This document shows positions 43,640-52,400 of a stretch of DNA of 64,000 nucleotides, in pieces. The notes under the pieces are model-generated. The model saw only the letters and a list, made by a program, of their open reading frames with translations. It was not told where the DNA came from and did no database searches. The translations under genes and the position numbers were made by a program. This DNA is from Nioella halotolerans (GTDB taxonomy: Bacteria; Pseudomonadota; Alphaproteobacteria; Rhodobacterales; Rhodobacteraceae). Location of the stretch: positions 1 through 64,000 of the forward strand of contig QVQC01000076.1 in NCBI GenBank assembly GCA_003428585.1. Direction: 5' to 3'. Position 1 is the stretch's first letter. Each line of letters opens with the position of its first letter.

Positions 43640-43756
43640 TGGCCCGGGCGGGTTTCCTCCTCCCTCCCGTCAGGGCCATGACATCGGCGCTCTCCTCCTC
43701 CCTTTGGGCGCTGAGCTTTGGCGGTGGCACCCTCTCCTCCTCCCCGGGTGCCACCG
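43640..43756 (+). ncRNA. ccsR4: CcsR-like RNA, unit 4 with three hairpins
   Basis: Three motif hairpins in a row: 43640-43678 (TGGCCC...GGGCCA with inner CGGG/CCCG), 43684-43714 (TCGGCGCTC/GGGCGCTGA, two wobbles) and 43722-43756 (perfect 11-bp CGGTGGCACCC/GGGTGCCACCG). Each loop has a TCCTCCTCC-type core. If each RNA has two hairpins, this is two RNAs sharing or lacking one, or one RNA plus a terminator hairpin. The final hairpin is followed by a T-rich run. Confidence 0.75.
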
Positions 43757-43770
43757 TCATTTTCATTTTC
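43722..43770 (+). terminator. Terminator of the ccaF1-ccsR array
   Basis: The last hairpin has a perfect 11-bp stem, CGGTGGCACCC (43722-43732) and GGGTGCCACCG (43746-43756), followed by TCATTTTCATTTTC, a broken T-run. It ends the sRNA operon about 10 bp before the convergent lrp-like gene. Its loop has CTCCTCCTCCCC, so it may also act as a motif hairpin. Confidence 0.7.
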
Positions 43771-43780
43771 TCGGCAAGGC

Positions 43781-44232
43781 TCAGGCCCGCTCGTCCTTGG
43801 GTGATGCCATGACCACATGGCTGGTAATCGTCGCCACTTGCGGGATGTCGCCCAGAACATCGGTGTGAAAGCGCTTGTAAGCCGCCAGATCCGACGCCTC
43901 GACGCGCAGCAGGTATTCCACGTTGCCGGTGATGTTGTGGCATTCGCGCACTTCCGGGCTTCGCGCGATGGCCCGCTCGAACGCTTCCTGCGCGTGCTTG
44001 GAATGCTCGTTCAGTCCCACGGTCAGGTAAGCGGTGAACCCGACCCCCAGCTTCGCCGGGTCGAGCACCGCGCGATAGCCGGTGATCACGCCCGCGGCCT
44101 CCAGTGCCTGCACCCGCCGCAAGCAGGCCGAGGGCGACAGCGACACCGCCGCGGCAAGGTCAAGGTGCTGATCCGGCCATCACGGGACAGAACGTGCAAT
44201 ATCTGGCGGTCTTTCGCGTCAATCTTCGTCAT
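43781..44232 (-). pseudogene. Lrp/AsnC-family regulator, frameshifted
   Basis: A leucine-responsive-type regulator split by a one-base deletion. The ATG at 44232 opens MTKIDAKDRQILHVLSRDGR and IST, the start of an Lrp helix-turn-helix. Around 44159-44162 the frame shifts; the recognition helix (DLAAAVSLSPSACLRRVQAL) continues in the next frame with a full C-terminal RAM domain (GYRAVLDPAKLGVGF, VRECHNITGNVEYLLRVE). Adding one base (ACCTTG to ACCTTGG) restores a normal 150-codon gene. Length 452 bp is one short of a multiple of three. It faces the LysE-type exporter, which it presumably regulated. A true mutation or a sequencing error are both possible. Confidence 0.82.
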
Positions 44233-44304
44233 TTGTTGTCCAACATGTCGCGCCTGTCATCACTTCGCAATTTCATTTCGCCACTGGTCGCATAACCTGC
44301 GCCC

Positions 44305-44901
44305 ATGACACAGGATCTGATCTTCGCCCTTGTTGGCTACGCGCTTGCCAGTTCGATCACACCGGGGCCGAACAACCTGATGCTGATGGCCTCGGGGGCG
44401 AATTTCGGGCTGGCGCGCACGCTGCCGCACATGCTGGGGGTCAGCCTCGGGCACGGGTTCATGACCTTCGTGCTGGGCCTTGGCCTTGTGCAGCTGTTCC
44501 AGAGCTTCCCCGCGGTGCGGATCGGGCTGACGCTGCTGTGTTCGGCCTACCTTCTGTGGCTGGCATGGAAGATCGCCAATGCCGCGCCGCCGAAAGAGGG
44601 GGGCGCCGCCGGCACGCCGCTGACCTTCCTACAGGCGGCGGCGTTCCAATGGGTCAACCCAAAGGCGGTCTTCATGTCGATCACGGCGCAAACCAACTAC
44701 GCGCCGGACGAAGGGGGCTGGGCCGGGGCGCTTGCCGTGGCCGGCATCTTCGCTTGCGTCAACCTTCCCTCCGTCTCGGTCTGGGCATGGATGGGCGTGC
44801 AGATGAAACGGTTTCTGGGCACCGGCGCGCGGCTGCGCGCCTTCAACATAACCATGGCGCTGTTGCTGGTGGCCTCGCTCATTCCGATCCTGATGGACTG
44901 A
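44305..44901 (+). CDS. LysE/RhtB-family amino-acid exporter
   Basis: A 198-residue inner-membrane exporter with five or six helices. The family signature is SITPGPNNLMLMASGANFG near residue 20, and FQWVNPKAVFMS in the middle matches the RhtB/LysE conserved NPK motif. Substrate unknown; family members export lysine, arginine, homoserine or threonine. Divergent from the broken lrp-like gene (72-bp gap), the standard pairing of this exporter type with an Lrp regulator. Confidence 0.88.
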   Translation: MTQDLIFALVGYALASSITPGPNNLMLMASGANFGLARTLPHMLGVSLGHGFMTFVLGLGLVQLFQSFPAVRIGLTLLCSAYLLWLAWKIANAAPPKEGGAAGTPLTFLQAAAFQWVNPKAVFMSITAQTNYAPDEGGWAGALAVAGIFACVNLPSVSVWAWMGVQMKRFLGTGARLRAFNITMALLLVASLIPILMD

Positions 44902-44946
44902 CGCGCGCCGACCGACGAGCCGACCCCGGCGGGCGCGAAAAGGCTC

Positions 44947-47364
44947 TCAGAACGGCACGTCCCCCGCGGCGTCCGCCGCCACGAGGAACCGGCCCACGAC
45001 CCGCTTCACCCCGGCCTTGTCGAAGGCGATTTCCAGCTTGTCGCCCTCCACCCCCTCGACGCGGCCATAGCCGAATTTCTGGTGAAACACCCGTTCGCCG
45101 ATGGTGAAGGCCGATACCGCCTCGGCGTCGATCGTAAACGTCCGGCTTTCGCGCGGCTGGCTGGTGCCGCGCGCGCCCTTGTTGGCATGCAGCCGCTTCC
45201 AGCCGGGCGAATTGTAGACATCGGCCCGCGCCGCGCGATCTTCCAGCCCCGAGCGGCCATAATCCGCCCCGCCGCCCATGCCGCCCTGATGACCGTACAG
45301 CCCCGGCGGCGTCAGCACCTCCACATGCGCCTCGGGCAACTCGTCGATGAAGCGGCTTGGCAGCTGCGATTGCCACTGGCCGTAGACCCGCCTGTTGCCG
45401 GCAAACGAGATCGTGCAGATCGCCTCGGCCCGGGTGATGCCGACATAGGCCAGCCGGCGTTCCTCCTCCAGACCCTTCAGCCCCTGTTCGTCCATCGAAC
45501 GCTGCGAGGGAAACAACCCGTCCTCCCATCCCGGCAGGAAGACGGCGGGATATTCCAGACCCTTGGCAGCGTGCAGGGTCATAAGCGTGACCTTTGGTTC
45601 CTGATCGTCGGATTCGTTGTCCATGATGAGGGATACGTGTTCGAGGAAGCCTTGCAGGTTCTCGAACCCCTCAAGCGCCTTCACAAGCTCCTTGAGGTTT
45701 TCCAACCGCCCCGGCGCCTCGGGCGTCTTGTCGTTTTGCCACATCGCCGTGTAGCCCGATTCATCGAGGATCATCTCGGCCAGTTCGACATGGGACAGCG
45801 TGCCTTGCGGCACGTCGTCCTCGACCAGGTCATCGACCGGGCCGGCGGCGCGCATCGGCCCTGTCATCATGCCCCGCCAGCGCTCGATATTCTCCACGAA
45901 ACGCTGCAATTCCTTGGCCCCCTTTCCGGTCAGCCCCTTCGCCGCGAGCAGCGCCTTCGCCCCTTCCAGCAGCGATACGCCGTTCGCCCGCGCCGCCATC
46001 TGGATCTTTTGCTGCGCCTTGTCGCCAAGCCCGCGCTTGGGGGTGTTGACGACGCGTTCGAAGGCGAGGTCGTCCTCCGGGCTGACCACGAGCCGAAAAT
46101 AGGCCATGGCATCGCGGATCTCCATCCGCTCGTAGAAGCGGGGGCCGCCGATCACGCGGTAGGGCAGGCCGATGGTCAGGAACCGGTCCTCGAAGGCGCG
46201 CATCTGGTGACTGGCCCGCACGAGGATCGCCATGCCGTCGGGGCTGATCGAGTCCATGCCGCGGGTGCCGCGCGCCATCGCCTCGATCTCGTCGCCGATC
46301 CAGCGGGCCTCCTCGTCGCCGTCCCAGTGGCCGATCAGGCGAACCTTGTCGCCGCCGTCGGCCTCGGTCCACAACTCCTTGCCGAGGCGGCCCTTGTTGC
46401 CCGCGATCACCCCCGAGGCGGCGGCGAGGATATGCGGCGTGGAGCGGTAGTTCTGTTCCAGCCGGATCACCTTGGCGCCGGGGAAATCCTTGTCGAATTT
46501 CAGGATGTTGCCGACCTCGGCCCCGCGCCAGCCATAGATCGACTGGTCATCGTCACCGACGCAGCAGATATTGGCATGGGCCTGCGCCAGAAGCCGCAGC
46601 CAGAGATACTGGGCAACGTTGGTGTCCTGGTATTCGTCCACGAGGATGTACCGAAACCAGCGTTGATATTGCGCCAGAACATCCGGATTGGCCTGAAAGA
46701 TCGTCACCATGTGCAAAAGCAGATCGCCGAAATCGCAGGCGTTCAGCGCCTTCAGCCGCGCCTGGTAGGCGGCGTAAAGCTCGACAGCGCGGTTGTTGAA
46801 GGCCCCGGCCTCGGCCGCGGGCACCGTGTCAGGCGTCCATGCCCGGTTCTTCCAACCATCGATGATCGAGGCGAGCGCGCGGGCGGGCCAGCGTTTCTCA
46901 TCGATATTCTCGGCGATGATCAGCTGTTTCATCAGTCGGACCTGATCGTCGGTGTCGAGGATGGTGAAGTTCGCCTTCAGCCCGGCCAGTTCCGCGTGCC
47001 GGCGCAACAGCTTGACGCAGATCGCGTGAAAGGTGCCAAGCCACGGCATTCCCTCGGCAGGTTGCCCCAGAAGGTCGCCCACGCGGCTTTTCATCTCGCG
47101 CGCGGCCTTGTTGGTGAAGGTGACGGCAAGGATCTCGTTCGGGCGCGCCTTGCCGGTGGCCAGAAGATGCGCGATGCGGGCGGTCAGCGCCCGGGTCTTG
47201 CCGGTGCCCGCGCCCGCAAGCATCAGAACCGGGCCGTCGAGCGTTTCCACCGCCTCGCGCTGCGGCGTGTTCAGCCCGTCCAGATAGGGCGCGGGCCGCG
47301 CCGCCATGGCGCGCGCGGAAAGCGAGGCGGAGGCGAAGGCCTCTTCATCGTCGAAAATGTCCAT
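44947..47364 (-). CDS. uvrD: UvrD/PcrA-type DNA helicase
   Basis: An SF1A 3'-5' DNA helicase in excision repair and removal of protein blocks. 805 residues. Motifs in order: Q-motif LNTPQREAVETLDG, Walker A AGAGTGKTRALTARI, Walker B/motif II VDEYQDTN, motif III CVGDDDQSIYGWRGAE, motif IV EQNYRSTP, motif V LMTLHAAKGLEYPAVF and motif VI RRLAYVGITRA. C-terminal Tudor-like tail (VFHQKFGYGRVEGVEGDKL) is typical of PcrA/UvrD. Convergent with the LysE gene 45 bp away. Confidence 0.95.
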   Translation of the reverse strand: MDIFDDEEAFASASLSARAMAARPAPYLDGLNTPQREAVETLDGPVLMLAGAGTGKTRALTARIAHLLATGKARPNEILAVTFTNKAAREMKSRVGDLLGQPAEGMPWLGTFHAICVKLLRRHAELAGLKANFTILDTDDQVRLMKQLIIAENIDEKRWPARALASIIDGWKNRAWTPDTVPAAEAGAFNNRAVELYAAYQARLKALNACDFGDLLLHMVTIFQANPDVLAQYQRWFRYILVDEYQDTNVAQYLWLRLLAQAHANICCVGDDDQSIYGWRGAEVGNILKFDKDFPGAKVIRLEQNYRSTPHILAAASGVIAGNKGRLGKELWTEADGGDKVRLIGHWDGDEEARWIGDEIEAMARGTRGMDSISPDGMAILVRASHQMRAFEDRFLTIGLPYRVIGGPRFYERMEIRDAMAYFRLVVSPEDDLAFERVVNTPKRGLGDKAQQKIQMAARANGVSLLEGAKALLAAKGLTGKGAKELQRFVENIERWRGMMTGPMRAAGPVDDLVEDDVPQGTLSHVELAEMILDESGYTAMWQNDKTPEAPGRLENLKELVKALEGFENLQGFLEHVSLIMDNESDDQEPKVTLMTLHAAKGLEYPAVFLPGWEDGLFPSQRSMDEQGLKGLEEERRLAYVGITRAEAICTISFAGNRRVYGQWQSQLPSRFIDELPEAHVEVLTPPGLYGHQGGMGGGADYGRSGLEDRAARADVYNSPGWKRLHANKGARGTSQPRESRTFTIDAEAVSAFTIGERVFHQKFGYGRVEGVEGDKLEIAFDKAGVKRVVGRFLVAADAAGDVPF

Positions 47365-47463
47365 GGCACGAACCTAGACCAACCCGCGCGCGAGTTAAAG
47401 TATTGTTCACTTTCCGTTCGCAACAGGCATGTTGCGGCGATTGCATCGTCGCGGCGCGGGCGC

Positions 47464-47505
47464 CCGCCCCAAACCCCGGGAGCATTTTTGCCAAGAAGAA
47501 GGGGA
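47464..47505 (+). repeat. Dispersed intergenic repeat, copy B
   Basis: C-rich arm CCCGCCCCAAACCCCGGGAG, then CATTTTTGCCAAG and AAGAAGGGG. Related to copies A and C but more divergent in the arm. In the 185-bp gap between divergent uvrD and the hydroxy-acid dehydrogenase gene. Confidence 0.45.
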
Positions 47506-47549
47506 ACGGGGCTGGACAGGAGCCGCGCACGGGGGTTGTCTGCGGGGCC

Positions 47550-48707
47550 ATGGACCTGCACCAGAGATACCCGGCGATATCCGACCTCAAGGCGCATGCG
47601 CGGCGGCGCATTCCGCATTTCGTGTGGGAATACCTCGATTCGGCGACCGGTAGCGAGGCGGTGCCGCGGCGCAACCGGGCGGCGCTCGATTCGGTGCTGA
47701 TGCGGCCTTCTGCGCTGCACGGGGAGTTCACGCCGGACCTGTCGTGCCGGTTTATGGGCGAGGTTTACCCCCTGCCCTTCGGGATTGCGCCGGTCGGCAT
47801 GTCGGGGCTCGTCTGGCCGGAGGCGGAGCGGCGGCTGGCGCGGTTCGCCGCCGGGGCCGGGCTGCCCTGCGGCTTGTCCACGGTGGCCACGAGACCGCCG
47901 GAGGAGATCGGGCCGGAGGCGGGCGGTATGGGGTGGTTCCAGCTTTACCCGCCGCGCGATCCGGAGATCCTTGCCGACATGCTGGACCGCACGCGCGCCG
48001 GCGGGTTCGGGACGCTGGTGCTGACGGTGGATGTGCCGGTCGCCTCGCGCCGTGAACGCCAGACGCGCGGCGGCCTGACCAACCCGCCGCGCCTGACCCC
48101 GCGACTGGCCTGGCAAGTGGCGCGGCGCCCGGCCTGGGCCCTTGGCACGCTCCGCCACGGCATGCCACGGATGCGCACGCTGGACCGCTACATCACGCAG
48201 ACCGAGCGGCTGCCCTCGACCGCGCATGTCGGCTACCTGCTGCGCACAGCGCCCGATTGGGACTACCTTCGGCGGCTGCGCGCGGGGTGGTCCGGCAAAC
48301 TCGTGGTCAAGGGGGTGCTGGACCCGGAGCCGGTGGCGCGGATGGAGGCCGAGGGGGTCGATGCGATCTGGGTGTCCAACCATGCCGGGCGGCAGTTCGA
48401 CGCCGCCCCCGCAAGCATCGACGCCTTGCCCGCGATTCGCGATGCGACGTCGCTGCCGCTGATCCTGGATGGCGGCATCGAGGGCGGCCTCGACATCCTG
48501 CGCGCCTTGGCACTCGGGGCAGATTTCGTGATGCTGGGGCGGGCGTGGCATTACGCGCTTGGCGCGCTCGGGGCGCGCGGCCCGGCGCATCTGCAAGATA
48601 TCCTTGCCAAGGACATGGCATCCTGCATGGGCCAGATCGGCGCGCGCAGGCTGGCCGACCTGCCCGCGCGGCTGGTGACGGCGACCGGGACGGGCAACGG
48701 CGCCTGA
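47550..48707 (+). CDS. FMN-dependent alpha-hydroxy-acid dehydrogenase (LldD-like)
   Basis: Oxidises a 2-hydroxy acid such as L-lactate with FMN. 385 residues. The start chosen is MDLHQRYPAISDLK, since sequence before it has no homology-like content and contains the dispersed repeat. Motifs: FVWEYLDSATGSE at the start, GIAPVGMSGLVWP, GWFQLYPPRDP, VLTVDVPVASRRER, GKLVVKGVLDP, and the active-site IWVSNHAGRQFD with the catalytic histidine. Family members usually have SNHGGRQ; the G to A change is conservative. Also LPLILDGGIEGGLDILRALALGADFVMLGR. Membrane-associated in many bacteria. Substrate not determined. Confidence 0.9.
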   Translation: MDLHQRYPAISDLKAHARRRIPHFVWEYLDSATGSEAVPRRNRAALDSVLMRPSALHGEFTPDLSCRFMGEVYPLPFGIAPVGMSGLVWPEAERRLARFAAGAGLPCGLSTVATRPPEEIGPEAGGMGWFQLYPPRDPEILADMLDRTRAGGFGTLVLTVDVPVASRRERQTRGGLTNPPRLTPRLAWQVARRPAWALGTLRHGMPRMRTLDRYITQTERLPSTAHVGYLLRTAPDWDYLRRLRAGWSGKLVVKGVLDPEPVARMEAEGVDAIWVSNHAGRQFDAAPASIDALPAIRDATSLPLILDGGIEGGLDILRALALGADFVMLGRAWHYALGALGARGPAHLQDILAKDMASCMGQIGARRLADLPARLVTATGTGNGA

Positions 48708-48762
48708 CGCGCACGGACAGAGGGCGGCGCAACCCTGCGACCGGATCCGCTGTTCACATTCC

Positions 48763-48777
48763 TTAACAAATCGTTAA
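48763..48777. promoter_or_regulatory. Candidate CtrA-binding box
   Basis: TTAACAAATCGTTAA: two TTAA half-sites separated by exactly 7 bp, the full CtrA consensus (TTAA-N7-TTAA). It lies 11 bp upstream of the small gene at 48788, so CtrA binding would overlap its promoter. CtrA is the cell-cycle response regulator of alphaproteobacteria, controlling motility and gene-transfer agents in Rhodobacterales. Confidence 0.6.
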
Positions 48778-48787
48778 TCTCGGCGGG

Positions 48788-49180
48788 ATGTTCGAGGCGG
48801 ACCTCATCCCGATCATCTGCGTGATGCTTCTTGGCGGCGTGCCGGAGCACCGGGTCGATTATGACCTGCACGACAGCGCGCATTACGTGCGCGTCGATTG
48901 CCTGACCGACACCCACGCCATCGAGGTCGGGCTCGACAACCGCCGGTCGAGCTATGACAGCGTGCACCAGGCGGTCTTCTACGGGCATCTCACCGACCGC
49001 GAACCGTTCGTGATCCTTGTCGATACCGACGGGCGCGAGGACAATGCCGAGTATCAGGTCGAACGGGTCGCGCGCATGGTCGGCGTGGACTTTCGCGTCT
49101 ATGACCTCGACTACCTCATCCGCATGCAGATGACCGCGTGGTTGAGGGAGCGTCGCGCCCAGCCACTCCTGTCCAACTGA
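48788..49180 (+). CDS. Conserved small protein of unknown function
   Basis: A 130-residue cytosolic protein, no signal. It has an alpha/beta feel, with YDLHDSAHYVRVDCLTDTHAIEVGLDNRRSSYDSVHQAVFY and a later FVILVDTDGRED; these acidic and polar motifs resemble a restriction-endonuclease-like or nuclease fold (E-x-G-L-D-N, VDTDG) but I cannot assign it. The ORF starts 11 bp after the CtrA-type box, hinting at cell-cycle or motility-linked expression. Confidence 0.75.
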   Translation: MFEADLIPIICVMLLGGVPEHRVDYDLHDSAHYVRVDCLTDTHAIEVGLDNRRSSYDSVHQAVFYGHLTDREPFVILVDTDGREDNAEYQVERVARMVGVDFRVYDLDYLIRMQMTAWLRERRAQPLLSN

Positions 49181-49412
49181 GCGCCGCAGCCGAGAGCGCT
49201 AACGGGTCGACAACGCACGCCAAGACGCCGTTTCCCGGGCGGGATTCTGTTTGTCCGCTGCTAGGCTGCGCCCGGGTCCGCAGGGCGACTCACCCGAGAA
49301 ACAAAGGCTGTTATCGCTAACGCTGCACCTGCACGATTTCTGCAACATTGCTGTTGGCAGCGCAGCAAAACTTGCCTACCGTCCGCGCCATCCGGAACAG
49401 AGGGGAATGTTC

Positions 49413-52400
49413 ATGGCCAATTTCGAGAAGATCCTGATCGCCAACCGGGGCGAGATCGCCATTCGCGTGATGCGCGCCGCCAACGAGCTGGGCAAGCGCA
49501 CGGTGGCCGTCTATGCCGAGGAGGACAAGCTGTCGCTTCACCGGTTCAAGGCCGACGAGGCCTACAAGATCGGCGAAGGATTGGGGCCGGTGGCGGCGTA
49601 TCTCTCGATCGAGGAGGTGATCCGCGTGGCCAAGGCCTGCGGCGCCGACGCGATCCATCCCGGCTATGGCCTTCTGTCGGAAAACCCCGATTTCGTCGAT
49701 GCCTGCGCCGAGGCGGGGATCACCTTCATCGGACCGCGGGCCGAGACCATGCGCGCGCTCGGCGACAAGGCCAGCGCCCGGCGCGTGGCGATCGAGGCGG
49801 GCGTTCCGGTGATCCCCGCCACCGAGGTGCTGGGCGACGACATGGACACGATCCGGACCGAGGCCGAAAAGATCGGCTATCCCCTGATGCTCAAGGCGTC
49901 GTGGGGCGGCGGCGGGCGCGGCATGCGGCCGATCATGGGCCCCGACGAGCTTGCGGAAAAGGTCCGCGAGGGCCGGCGCGAGGCCGAGGCGGCGTTTGGC
50001 AACGGCGAAGGGTATCTGGAAAAGATGATCACCCGCGCCCGCCATGTCGAGGTGCAGATCCTCGGCGACAAGGCGGGCAATATCTACCACCTCTACGAAC
50101 GCGATTGCTCCGTCCAGCGGCGCAGCCAGAAGGTGGTGGAGCGCGCCCCGGCGCCCTACCTATCCGAGGCGCAGCGCGAAGAGCTTTGCCTTCTGGGCAA
50201 GAAGATCTGCGAGCATGTCAACTACGAATGCGCCGGCACGGTCGAGTTCCTGATGGACATGGAATCCGGCAATTTCTACTTCATCGAGGTCAACCCGCGC
50301 GTACAGGTGGAACACACCGTCACCGAGGAAGTGACCGGCATCGACATCGTGCGCGCGCAGATCCTGATCGCCGAGGGCAAATCGCTGGTCGAGGCCACCG
50401 GCACCGCCAGCCAGTATGACGTCACGCTGGACGGCCACGCGATCCAGTGCCGGATCACGACCGAGGATCCGACCAACAATTTCATCCCCGATTACGGCCG
50501 CATCACCGCCTATCGCGGGGCGACCGGCATGGGCATCCGGCTGGATGGCGGCACGGCCTATTCGGGCGCCGTGATCACGCGCTATTACGACAGCCTGCTG
50601 GAGAAGGTCACCGCCTGGGCCCCGACGCCGGAGGCCGCGATCGCGCGGATGGACCGCGCCCTGCGCGAGTTCCGCATTCGCGGGGTCAGCACCAATATCG
50701 CCTTCGTGGAAAACCTGCTCAAGCACCCGACCTTCCTGAACTACCAATATACCACCACCTTCATCGACGAGACACCCGAACTGTTCGATTTCCGCGCCAA
50801 GCGCGACCGGGCGACCCGGATCCTGACCTATATCGCCGACATCACCGTGAACGGGCACCCGGAGACCGAGGGGCGCGTGCGCCCGAAGGCGGACCTCAAA
50901 CCGGCCAAGGCCCCTGCCCCGCACACCGAGCCAGCGCCGGGCACACGGACACTGCTGGACGAAAAAGGCCCGCAGGCGGTGGCCGACTGGATGGCGGCGC
51001 AAGACCAGCTTCTGATCACCGACACCACGATGCGCGACGGGCACCAGTCGCTGTTGGCCACGCGGATGCGGTCCATTGACATGATCCGCGCCGCGCCCGC
51101 CTATGCCGGCAACCTGCCGCAGCTTTTCAGCGTCGAATGCTGGGGCGGGGCGACCTTCGACGTGGCCTACCGCTTCTTGCAGGAATGCCCGTGGAAGCGC
51201 CTGCGCGACCTGCGCGACCGCCTGCCCAACATCATGACGCAGATGCTGCTGCGCGGCAGCAACGGGGTCGGCTATACCAATTACCCCGACAACGTGGTGC
51301 AAAGCTTCGTGGCGCAGGCCGCCGAGACGGGCATCGACGTCTTCCGCGTGTTTGACAGCCTCAACTGGGTCGAGAACATGCGCGTGGCGATGGACGCTGT
51401 GATCGAAAGCGGCAAGATTTGCGAGGGCACGATCTGCTACACCGGCGACATCCTTGACCCGGACCGCGCGAAATATGACCTGAAATACTATGTTGCCATG
51501 GGCAAGGAGTTGAAGGCGGCGGGCGCCCATGTGCTGGGGCTGAAGGACATGGCGGGGCTCTTGAAACCGGCCTCGGCCGGGATCCTCATCCGCGCGCTGA
51601 AGGACGAGGTCGGCCTGCCGATCCACTTCCACACCCATGACACGGCGGGCATCGCCTCGGCCACCATCCTCGCCGCCTCCGACGCGGGCGTGGACGCGGT
51701 GGATTGCGCAATGGACAGCTTTTCGGGCAATACCAGCCAGGCGACGCTGGGCACCGTGGTCGAGGCGCTGCGCCATACCGAGCGCGACACCGGGCTGGAT
51801 ATCAAGGCGATCCGCGAGATCAGCGACTATTTCGAGGCGGTACGCGGCCAATACGCGGCCTTCGAATCCGGCCTGCAAGCGCCCGCGTCGGAGGTCTACC
51901 TGCACGAGATGCCGGGCGGCCAGTTCACCAATCTCAAGGCGCAGGCCCGAAGCCTCGGGCTGGAGGATCGCTGGCACGAGGTGGCGCAGATGTATGCCGA
52001 CGTGAACCGGATGTTCGGCGATATCGTCAAGGTCACGCCGTCCTCCAAGGTGGTGGGCGACATGGCGTTGATGATGGTCAGCCAGGGACTGACCCGCGAC
52101 CAGGTGGAAGACCCCGAAACCGAGGTGTCCTTCCCCGACAGCGTCATCGACATGATGCGCGGCAACCTTGGCCAGCCGCCGGGGGGCTTCCCGCCCGCCA
52201 TCGTGAAAAAGGTGCTGAAGGACGAGGACCCCAACCTCGACCGCCCCGGCAAGCACCTGCCGCCGGTGGACCTCGACGCCGCCCGCGCCGAGGCGATCGG
52301 CAAGGTCGGCGAACCGGTGGATGACGAGGATCTGAACGGCTACTTGATGTATCCCAAGGTCTTCACCGATTACCGCGCGCGCCACGCCGAATATGGCCCG

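Noticed and set aside
43339..43756. CRISPR array
   Set aside because: The repeated CCTCCTCCC lies inside hairpin loops of differing stems, with no constant repeat of 24-40 bp and no cas genes nearby.
43228..43943. Minus-strand frames rich in REEE/GGGE over the hairpin array
   Set aside because: They come from GGAGGAGGAA, the reverse of the CCTCCTCC loops. The apparent protein is a by-product of the RNA motif.
45082..47700. Plus-strand open frame of 872 codons
   Set aside because: Antisense to the UvrD-type helicase. No domain is visible and no ribosome-binding site stands out.
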